Shown: piece by piece, positions 57,353-64,000 of the stretch
Numbering within the stretch: the first letter of the stretch is position 1
How the letters are laid out: every line of letters starts with the position of its first letter
NCBI GenBank assembly: GCA_015488775.1
Contig: WFNF01000140.1
Location: 1 to 64,000, forward strand
Direction of reading: 5' to 3'
Source: Helicobacteraceae bacterium
GTDB taxonomy: Bacteria; Campylobacterota; Campylobacteria; Campylobacterales; Sulfurimonadaceae
DNA: 64,000 nucleotides
Made by a program: the position numbers and the translations under genes
Notes under the pieces: generated by a model
The model's database searches: none
The model's input: the letters and a program-made list of their open reading frames with translations, nothing else
Told to the model about the DNA's origin: nothing

Positions 57353-59215
57353 GTGTCTGATACACAAATAACACCAATAGCACTTAGAATAGATAATGTT
57401 GCTCGTGCTCTTTTACAAAATGCTAAGTCTAATGGTATTGATGTTAAAACTTTAGATTTTAATTTATTGGATACAAGTAATTTTATAAGATATGCTAGCG
57501 ATAAAGATGAGATTGAATGGGAAGCTATAGAAGAGTCGGAGTTAAAAAATATAGATGAAACAGATTGGTTAAACCCTAACTTTGAAATAAAACAAATATA
57601 TGAGATTGAAATTTTTACTAAAGAGGACTCACCTTTAGATAATTTAAATATATCTATTGGAGCTAATTCAGATGTGACCAATGTATTTTTAAGTATCAAG
57701 TCTGGATCTTTTATAGAAAATTATGATGATTTTGAAAATGATTTGTATAGCTTAGTTCAACGAAGACTTTTAAGAGCAAATATTAAATTAAATATATTTT
57801 TATTTGATTTTAAAGATGTGTTAAAAAACATAGTCTCTAAAGTAAAGGTAAATGGTAAGTACACATTTGAAGAAACAGAACTTATAAATATTGCTCACTC
57901 TTTTGATGTGATGCAGAGTGTGGACGATGAACTTATTTTATTTTATGAGCAAAAAAGTTCGGCACTTGATGAGTTTGATAGAATAGATTATGCAAAAAGA
58001 GGTTTTTTAGTTGCTTGTATTGAGGATGAACTACTTATAAAATATATAAAACCTAAAAAAGGTAAAGCTGGACGTGATTGTAGGGGGAAGTATATAGAAC
58101 CAAAAGATCCAATAACAAAGAATGAACCAACTTTTAGTGTAAGTGAGAAAATTGAGATAAAAGAGGATGATGACTTTATTTTATATATAGCTAAAAATAG
58201 TGGTTATATCACTTTTGAAGCTGGTGCTTATGATATACATGAAGAGGTAGATATACAAGAGATAAGTTTTAAGACCACTGGTGATATAGATGCTGGTATA
58301 GATGCAGATGTTAGTATAAATGTAGTTGAAAAAGATATTTTCAAAGATGCTGTTGGAATGGGGATGAGTGTTGAGGTTAAAGAGATTACTATTCAAGGTA
58401 ATGTTGGACCAAATGCTAGGGTTAAAGCTCAAACAGCTAAAATTGATGGACAAACACACTCTAGTTCATTTGTAGAAGCAGATGAACTTTTTATAGAGAT
58501 ACATAAGGGTCATGCAAAGGGTAATGAAGTCACCATAACAAGATTAGAACATGGAAGTGTTGAAGCAAATATAGTAAATATTACTCAAGCTTTAGGTGGT
58601 AAAGTTATAGCAAAAGAGATCAATATCGAGTTGTGTGGTTCCCATCTTAATCTAAGAGCTTCACATAAAATAGAGATACATAAACTTAGAGGTGGAGAAA
58701 ATGAGTTTATAATAGATACTATTTTAGATGCAAATACCAAAGAAAACTTAGAAAATAATGATGATGCTATAGTAGAACTTGAGAGAAAAAATAGGTCTCT
58801 TAAAGAAGAATTAGAAAAACTAGAAGATTTATTAGTACAAAACACACCTGCATTTAAAGAATTAAAGAAGCGTTTAATCCATTATAAAAAAAATGGTGTT
58901 AAAATGCCAAACTCATTTGTTAAAAAGTATAAAGAACATATAGGTTTAGAAAAAGAAGTTGAAAATCTAAAACAAGAACTTTTTGCATTAAAAAGATCTG
59001 CATCAAGTTTACATATAAAACATGATGCTTTTCAGATAAACATAATGGATGCTAGGATTATAAACCATGATAAATGGAAAAATCATAATGTTCTTAAGTT
59101 TAGGATGTTAAACCCAGATATAGAGTTAGAGTTCATCCCTCAAGAGGGAAGTACAAATACTACTTTTTCCTTAGTTGAAGTAGATGATGAGTTTGAGATA
59201 AAAGCAATAGATTAA
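57353..59215 (+). CDS. FapA (DUF342) family protein
   Basis: 620 residues from a GTG start with AGGAAG upstream. The central FapA domain (about 205-475) is marked by YIKPKKGKAGRDCRGKYIEP, NSGYITFEAGAYDIHEEV and a long beta-helix (GNVGPNARVKAQTAKIDGQTHSSS). A coiled coil (about 475-570) follows, then a short C-terminal strand domain. DUF342/FapA proteins occur in many Gram-negative and Firmicute cells, some polarly localised, and bind or regulate flagellar or chromosomal partners. Here it heads the ruvA-ddl-hydrolase-murF run. Confidence 0.8.
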   Translation: MSDTQITPIALRIDNVARALLQNAKSNGIDVKTLDFNLLDTSNFIRYASDKDEIEWEAIEESELKNIDETDWLNPNFEIKQIYEIEIFTKEDSPLDNLNISIGANSDVTNVFLSIKSGSFIENYDDFENDLYSLVQRRLLRANIKLNIFLFDFKDVLKNIVSKVKVNGKYTFEETELINIAHSFDVMQSVDDELILFYEQKSSALDEFDRIDYAKRGFLVACIEDELLIKYIKPKKGKAGRDCRGKYIEPKDPITKNEPTFSVSEKIEIKEDDDFILYIAKNSGYITFEAGAYDIHEEVDIQEISFKTTGDIDAGIDADVSINVVEKDIFKDAVGMGMSVEVKEITIQGNVGPNARVKAQTAKIDGQTHSSSFVEADELFIEIHKGHAKGNEVTITRLEHGSVEANIVNITQALGGKVIAKEINIELCGSHLNLRASHKIEIHKLRGGENEFIIDTILDANTKENLENNDDAIVELERKNRSLKEELEKLEDLLVQNTPAFKELKKRLIHYKKNGVKMPNSFVKKYKEHIGLEKEVENLKQELFALKRSASSLHIKHDAFQINIMDARIINHDKWKNHNVLKFRMLNPDIELEFIPQEGSTNTTFSLVEVDDEFEIKAID

Positions 59216-59224
59216 AGGTGGATA

Positions 59225-59788
59225 ATGATAGTAGCAATAGAGGGTGAAGTTGTACATAAAGAACCAACTTTAGCACATATAAAATGTCAAGGTTTAACTT
59301 ACGGAGTAAATATATCTTTAAATACTTATGCACAAATAAATGATAAAAATACATCTTTACATATTAAACAAGTTATTAGAGAGGATGCAAATTTACTTTA
59401 TGGCTTTTTTGATCAAAGTGAGATGGTGCTTTTTGAAAGATTGATTAAGATTAGTGGGGTTGGTCCAAAAGTTGGACTTGCTATATGTTCATCTTTTACT
59501 CCACAAGCTTTTTCATCAGTTATTAGTGGGTCTGATATTAATTCATTGAAAAAAGTACCAGGGATCGGTCCTAAAAGTGCAGGTCGTATTTTAGTTGAAT
59601 TAAATGGCTTTGATGAGGTTTTAGTTGGTTCAAGTGGTGCAAATAATTCAACTGCTTATAACGAATCTGTTATGGCTTTAGAATCTCTTGGCTTTAAAAA
59701 CGATATAATTACGAAAACTTTAGCTACTTGTACAAGTTCTACTACTTCAGAACTTGTTAGAGAAGCTCTGAAAAAATTACAAAAATAG
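59225..59788 (+). CDS. ruvA: Holliday junction helicase subunit RuvA
   Basis: 187 residues. OB-fold domain I (MIVAIEGEVVHKEPTLAHI), two helix-hairpin-helix motifs (LIKISGVGPKVGLAI and LKKVPGIGPKSAGRILVEL) and the flexible C-terminal domain III (ESVMALESLGFKNDII). RuvA binds four-way junctions and loads RuvB. It follows the FapA-like gene after nine bases and precedes ddl by eight bases. Confidence 0.95.
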   Translation: MIVAIEGEVVHKEPTLAHIKCQGLTYGVNISLNTYAQINDKNTSLHIKQVIREDANLLYGFFDQSEMVLFERLIKISGVGPKVGLAICSSFTPQAFSSVISGSDINSLKKVPGIGPKSAGRILVELNGFDEVLVGSSGANNSTAYNESVMALESLGFKNDIITKTLATCTSSTTSELVREALKKLQK

Positions 59789-59796
59789 GATATTCC

Positions 59797-60831
59797 TTGA
59801 AATTATCAATACTTTTTGGAGGATCAAGCTTTGAGCATGAAATCTCTATAGTAAGTGCAATCACTTTAAAATCTAAATTAGAAGGCTTTGAATTAGAATT
59901 TATTTTCTGTGACACAAACCATCAGTTTTATTATATAGATTCACAAAATATGAAATCAACATACTTTAGTTCAAAAAAGTATAAAAATGACAATGAACTT
60001 TTTTTAAAAATAGGTTATTTTGAGCTTAAAAAAATGTTTTCAAGTACTAAAATAGATAGTACTGTTTTAAACTTAGTTCATGGTGGTGATGGTGAAGATG
60101 GAACTATAAGCTCTTTATTAGATTTTTATAAAATAAAATATATTGGGCCAAGAACAGAAGCATCTGTTTTTTCATTTGATAAAATTTTTACAAAATACCT
60201 TGCAAATAGCATAGGCGTAAAAACTTTAAAATACCAAACACTAAACAAAAAAGATAAAAGAGTTTTAGAGATAGATTTACCAGTTATCTTAAAACCATCA
60301 CGTTTAGGTAGCTCTATAGGTGTGAGTATAGTTAAAGATGAAAGTGAACTAGATTATGCTTTAGATGTCGCTTTTGAGTTTGATGAAAATGTTTTGATAG
60401 AACCTTTTATAAATGGAGTAAAAGAGTTTAACCTTGCTGGTTATAAAACAGATAAAATAAACTTTTCTATAGTAGAAGAGCCACAAAAAACAGAATTTTT
60501 AGATTTTGAAAAAAAATATATGGATTTTTCACGTGATGGTAGTGCTAGTGAAGCAGTTATAAGTGAAGCCTTAAAACAAGCTATGAGAGATAATTTCACA
60601 AAAATTTATGGCGAAATATTTAATGGAGCATTAATTAGATGTGACTTTTTTGTTATAGATGGTGCTGTTTATCTAAATGAGATTAACCCTATCCCTGGAT
60701 CTATGGCAAACTATCTATTTGAAGACTTTTCAAACTCTATCAAAGAGTTAGTTGAAACTTTAGAGCTTAAAAATGAGATTAAATCTGATTATTCATATAT
60801 AAACTCTATCACTATGGCTAAAGGTAAATAG
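59797..60831 (+). CDS. ddl: D-alanine-D-alanine ligase
   Basis: 344 residues from a TTG with AGGA seven bases upstream. ATP-grasp enzyme making D-Ala-D-Ala for peptidoglycan. Signatures are LFGGSSFEHEISIVSAI, LVHGGDGEDGTISSLL, KPSRLGSSIGVSIV and YLNEINPIPGSMANYLFEDF. The stop and the next GTG start share a base. With murF two genes on, it forms the dipeptide-adding steps of one pathway. Confidence 0.95.
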   Translation: MKLSILFGGSSFEHEISIVSAITLKSKLEGFELEFIFCDTNHQFYYIDSQNMKSTYFSSKKYKNDNELFLKIGYFELKKMFSSTKIDSTVLNLVHGGDGEDGTISSLLDFYKIKYIGPRTEASVFSFDKIFTKYLANSIGVKTLKYQTLNKKDKRVLEIDLPVILKPSRLGSSIGVSIVKDESELDYALDVAFEFDENVLIEPFINGVKEFNLAGYKTDKINFSIVEEPQKTEFLDFEKKYMDFSRDGSASEAVISEALKQAMRDNFTKIYGEIFNGALIRCDFFVIDGAVYLNEINPIPGSMANYLFEDFSNSIKELVETLELKNEIKSDYSYINSITMAKGK

Positions 60832-61562
60832 TGGCTATAAAGTCTTTACAGTACGGCTTCCACACCTTTGATATCTCTTATGAAATTCTTAATCCAAGTG
60901 CTAAAGTTGATATAATTTTTTTACACGGATGGGGTTCAAATAAAGCCTTAATGAAAAGTGTATTTTCTAAACAGATGGATAGTTTTAGACATATATATAT
61001 TGATTTACCTGGTTTTGGTAGTTCCACATCTCCCATGGCTTTAAAGACTGATGATTATCATAAAATACTAGAGAGATTTTTATGTGAAATTAATGTTACA
61101 AAAAACATTATAGTTGGTCACTCTTATGGTGGTAAGCTTGCAACTCTTTTAAATCCAGAACTTTTAGTATTGCTTAGTAGCTCTGGGATTTTAGTTCCAA
61201 AACCTTTAAGTATAAAACTAAAAATAGCTGTTTTTAAAACACTTAAAATCTTTGGTTTTACTAAACTTCGCTCACTTTTTGTAAGTAGTGATGCTAAGGA
61301 TTTAAATGAATACATGTACACAACATTTAAAAATGTAGTAAATGAAGATTTTAGAGATAAATTTAGTGAATTTAAAAATAAAGCACTTCTTTGTTGGGGA
61401 GTAGATGATACTGCTACACCTTTATATACTGCTTATGAGATTGAAAAGCTTATATCTAAATCTATAGTGAAAGAGTTTGATGGTGATCACTACTTTTTTA
61501 TGAAACATGCTAATGATATATCTTTAGATATTGAAGATGAATATTTAGGAGATAGAGATTAA
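60831..61562 (+). CDS. Alpha/beta hydrolase between ddl and murF
   Basis: 243 residues from GTG. FLHGWGSNKALMKSVF, VGHSYGGKLA (nucleophile Ser) and LLCWGVDDTATPLYT (acid Asp), then FDGDHYFFMKH (His) give a complete triad. No signal peptide, so cytoplasmic. The place between ddl and murF, with one-base junctions, is kept in Campylobacter as I recall, which suggests a link to wall precursors, but the substrate is unknown. Confidence 0.75.
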   Translation: MAIKSLQYGFHTFDISYEILNPSAKVDIIFLHGWGSNKALMKSVFSKQMDSFRHIYIDLPGFGSSTSPMALKTDDYHKILERFLCEINVTKNIIVGHSYGGKLATLLNPELLVLLSSSGILVPKPLSIKLKIAVFKTLKIFGFTKLRSLFVSSDAKDLNEYMYTTFKNVVNEDFRDKFSEFKNKALLCWGVDDTATPLYTAYEIEKLISKSIVKEFDGDHYFFMKHANDISLDIEDEYLGDRD

Positions 61563-63001
61563 TGGAAGAACTTTTTTATTTTGTGACAAATGTACTTTTT
61601 GTAACAACTTTGGGTTGGTACTTAATAACACTTTTACAATGGTACGATTATAAAATAGATCGTGTTGTTTTAAAGCACCATAAATGGTGGTGGCATATAT
61701 TTTACTTTATAATCCCTTTTATGCTTTACTATAGTGCTTATGAATTTTTCTGGATATTTTATTATTTTGCAACACTTCCAGCTTTTTTACTTTGGAATTA
61801 CAAGTTAGATAAGCGTTTAGTTTTAACTTGGAGAGTAAAAAGGTTTTTAATTTTACTTGTAGCATTAAATATTTTTGCTGATCTAATATGTACTATAAAG
61901 GGTGTATGTCAAGTTTATCCAGTGTTTTTGCCTATAGCATTGGCTTATATAGGTTCAACCTTAGTTGAGATGTATCTGTTCTTTATGTTTAAAAAGATGG
62001 CATCAAAAAAACTAGAATCTATGAAAAACTTAAAAGTTATTGCAGTTACTGGTTCTTTTGGAAAAACATCTATGAAAAACTTTATCTACTCTATGTTAAA
62101 AGATTGTGGAAAAAAAGTTTATATGACACCAAGAAGTGTAAATACTCTAGGTGGACTTGTAAAAGATATAAATGTAGATTTTCCATCTGGTATTGAGTAC
62201 TATGTTGCTGAGGCAGGTGCTAGAGCAAGAGGTGATATTTACGATATAGCTCAACTTATTAAGCCGCATATTGCAGTAGTTGGAAAAGTTGGAGAGGCTC
62301 ATATAGAGTATTTTAAATCTTTAGACAATATACAAAAAACTAAACTAGAACTTGTAAGTTCACCAAGATTAGAAAAAGCTTTTGTTTATCACAATGTGAC
62401 TAATGAGCCACATGACAAAGTTACATTTTTTGGTGAAAATATAAGTGATTTGAATGGAACTTTAGATGGTTTAACATTTAAAGTTACAAGCTCTAAAGAT
62501 ACGTATAATCTTAAAACAAGTATTTTAGGATCTTTTCAAGCTATAAATATAAATGCAGCTATTTTAGTTCTAGAGGAAGTTGGAGTTGAAAAAGAATGTA
62601 TAGAAAAAGCTGTTTCTAAACTTAAAAGTGTAGATCATAGACTTCAGAAGATTGAAGCGGGTGGTAAAATTATTTTAGATGATGGTTACAATGGAAATAT
62701 TGATGGGATGTTAGAAGCTATAAGACTTTGTTCAACTCATCAAGGTTCTAAAGTTATTGTTACTCCTGGTTTAGTTGAAAGTAGTGATGAGTTAAATATA
62801 CAACTTATAGAATCAATAAATGATGTTTTTGATCTTGTTATAGTTACTGGTAAGTTAAATAGTGATATCTTTAAAAAACATCTAAAAGTTTCAAATAAAA
62901 TATTTTTAGAAGATAAAACAAAATTAACAGATGCTTTGGCTACTCAAACAAAAAGTGGAGATATTATACTTTTTGCAAATGATGCACCTAGTTTTATATA
63001 G
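61562..63001 (+). CDS. murF: UDP-N-acetylmuramoyl-tripeptide-D-Ala-D-Ala ligase with membrane N-terminus
   Basis: 479 residues. The first 145 residues hold four to five transmembrane helices instead of the usual MurF N-terminal domain; the Mur ligase part has VTGSFGKTSMKNF (P-loop, 163-170), TPRSVNTLGG and YYVAEAGARARGDI, HIAVVGKVGEAHIEYF, SVDHRLQKIE and LDDGYNGN. It adds D-Ala-D-Ala to the UDP-MurNAc-tripeptide. The membrane part may tie it to the lipid I/II machinery. It ends where the TRAP gene begins. Confidence 0.9.
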   Translation: MEELFYFVTNVLFVTTLGWYLITLLQWYDYKIDRVVLKHHKWWWHIFYFIIPFMLYYSAYEFFWIFYYFATLPAFLLWNYKLDKRLVLTWRVKRFLILLVALNIFADLICTIKGVCQVYPVFLPIALAYIGSTLVEMYLFFMFKKMASKKLESMKNLKVIAVTGSFGKTSMKNFIYSMLKDCGKKVYMTPRSVNTLGGLVKDINVDFPSGIEYYVAEAGARARGDIYDIAQLIKPHIAVVGKVGEAHIEYFKSLDNIQKTKLELVSSPRLEKAFVYHNVTNEPHDKVTFFGENISDLNGTLDGLTFKVTSSKDTYNLKTSILGSFQAININAAILVLEEVGVEKECIEKAVSKLKSVDHRLQKIEAGGKIILDDGYNGNIDGMLEAIRLCSTHQGSKVIVTPGLVESSDELNIQLIESINDVFDLVIVTGKLNSDIFKKHLKVSNKIFLEDKTKLTDALATQTKSGDIILFANDAPSFI

Positions 63002-63475
63002 ATGAAAAATTTTCAAAATATAATTAAAAATATATCTTCTATAGCTTTGGCTATATTGGTTCTTTTGGTAGTTTATGATGCAATGATGAGATTTTTATTT
63101 TCAAATGGGTCTATAGCTATACAAGAGTTACAATGGCATTTTTTTGATCTTTTAATTATGTTTGGTATATCATATGCCTTAAAAAATGATGCTCACGTTA
63201 GAGTCGATATCTTTTACTCTAACTTTTCACAAAAAACAAAAGCTTATGTAGATATAGCTTCTTACATTTTTTTTATGCTACCTTTTTCTATACTAATAAT
63301 TTATGTTTCTTATGAGTTTGTTATTTTGAGTTTTATTCAAAATGAGTCTTCAGCAAATCCTGGTGGTTTAGATTATAGATTTATAGTTAAGGCTATAATA
63401 CCTTTAGCTTTTTCACTGTTAATTTTACAAGTACTAAGTTTACTATTTGATAGAATAAAGGGTTTGAAAAAATGA
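63002..63475 (+). CDS. dctQ: TRAP transporter small permease (DctQ)
   Basis: 157 residues with four transmembrane helices. VYDAMMRFLFSNGSIAIQELQWHFFDLLIMFGISYALKNDAHVRVDIFY is the typical DctQ core (shown in part: ELQWHFFDLLIM, DAHVRVDIFY). It pairs with DctM and a periplasmic binding protein to import organic acids with Na+. It starts right after murF and overlaps the DctM gene by four bases (ATGA). No binding-protein gene is visible in the window. Confidence 0.85.
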   Translation: MKNFQNIIKNISSIALAILVLLVVYDAMMRFLFSNGSIAIQELQWHFFDLLIMFGISYALKNDAHVRVDIFYSNFSQKTKAYVDIASYIFFMLPFSILIIYVSYEFVILSFIQNESSANPGGLDYRFIVKAIIPLAFSLLILQVLSLLFDRIKGLKK

Positions 63476-64000
63476 TACCTTTATTTATGTTTATAACTGC
63501 ATTACTTTTTTTATTTGTGGGTATTCCAGTTGCTTTTTCGTTTGGAATGGTTGCTTTTGTATTTGCACTACTATCTCCAGATTTAGGCTTAGAGATATTT
63601 AATATTTTACCTTTTAGAATCTTTGGAATTATGTCTAATACAACTTTAATGAGTGTACCACTTTTTATACTTATGGGGTCTATTTTAGAAAAATCAAAAC
63701 TTGCTGAAGAACTTTTAATAAGTATGTCCTCCTTATTTAAATCTTTGCGTGGAGGTTTAGCTATAAGTGTAGTTTTAGTTGGAGCCTTACTTGCTGCATC
63801 AACTGGTATTGTAAGTGCAAGTGTGGTTATGATGAGTATTATAGCTCTACCTTTAATGTTAAAAAGTGGTTATTCTCACTCTTTAAGCTCTGGAACTATT
63901 ATTGCGAGTGGTACACTTGGGCAAATTATTCCACCATCTATTATTCTAATAATACTTGGTGATGTAATGAATGTAAGTGTTGGTGAACTTTTTTTAGCTG
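63472..64000 (+). CDS. dctM: TRAP transporter large permease (DctM), 3' end outside window
   Basis: The first 176 residues are visible from the ATG at 63472. PLFMFITALLFLFVGIPVAF, SVPLFILMGSILEKS, LLAASTGIVSASVVMM and ASGTLGQIIPPSIILI are DctM signatures. The gene runs past the window edge without a stop. It forms the ion-coupled channel with DctQ. Confidence 0.9.
   Translation, partial: MIPLFMFITALLFLFVGIPVAFSFGMVAFVFALLSPDLGLEIFNILPFRIFGIMSNTTLMSVPLFILMGSILEKSKLAEELLISMSSLFKSLRGGLAISVVLVGALLAASTGIVSASVVMMSIIALPLMLKSGYSHSLSSGTIIASGTLGQIIPPSIILIILGDVMNVSVGELFLA

Overview
The window is a very AT-rich chromosomal segment of a Campylobacterota (Epsilonproteobacteria) bacterium, most like a free-living Sulfurimonas or Arcobacter-type organism. 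This rests on the gene set and order, not on a search. FlgS-type flagellar histidine kinase, cysS-murJ and the run FapA-like/ruvA/ddl/hydrolase/murF lie close together, much as I recall them in Campylobacter jejuni. MurF carries a membrane N-terminus, and atpB is followed by a small membrane gene. TTG and GTG starts are frequent and coding density is high. No rRNA, tRNA or CRISPR array was recognised.

Layout. 1-4.8 kb is an accessory stretch: the C-terminal end of a large surface-type protein, a broken P-loop NTPase fragment, a membrane protein, a SUKH-like protein, an unknown protein and a Cys/Gly-tailed membrane protein. 4.9-10.4 kb holds a hybrid histidine kinase, a lipoprotein hydrolase coupled to an orphan helicase C-domain, a 33-residue basic protein, an RNase HI gene split by a 268-bp MITE-like element, and a diguanylate cyclase. 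10.5-16.3 kb is a TetR-controlled RND efflux operon. 16.4-21.3 kb has a kinase/REC-GGDEF-EAL pair, trmA and a coiled-coil exported protein. 21.3-24.4 kb has a sugar MFS transporter with a Cof-type phosphatase, a tyrosine recombinase remnant, and a BrnT/CopG-type toxin-antitoxin pair with an apparently leaderless promoter. 24.6-38.4 kb is mostly housekeeping: ligA, a GAF-GGDEF-EAL protein, an outer-membrane protein, tlyA, ribF, atpB, a thiE-like gene, gatB, a Kv-like potassium channel with a separate second RCK protein, gpsA, a DASS transporter and a Dabb protein. 38.4-47.4 kb has an ABC-F ATPase, a desaturase, a WGR/SUKH-like/TPR protein, a lipoprotein, a PagL-like protein and kpsC/kpsS-type Kdo transferases. 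47.5-64 kb has dnaE, an M18 aminopeptidase, flgS, a second desaturase, cysS, murJ, the FapA-like gene, ruvA, ddl, a hydrolase, murF and the start of a TRAP transporter.

Themes. Signalling is rich: three histidine kinases and three c-di-GMP proteins. Peptidoglycan precursor genes (ddl, murF, murJ) cluster with ruvA and cysS. Envelope functions recur: RND efflux, two desaturases, a PagL-like deacylase and Kdo-linker transferases. The TetR operators before the efflux operon and a palindrome before the second desaturase share the spacing ATGAR-N5-YTCAT, suggesting one regulator could tie efflux to membrane lipid composition.

The most unusual material is the nested-inverted-repeat element that split the RNase H gene, with relatives near 19.4 and 40.75 kb; the toxin-antitoxin promoter with an operator filling its spacer; the SUKH-like paralog pair; and the Kv-like channel whose second RCK domain is a separate gene. 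I saw no clearly new multi-gene defence or biosynthetic system. All functional calls come from reading motifs by eye.
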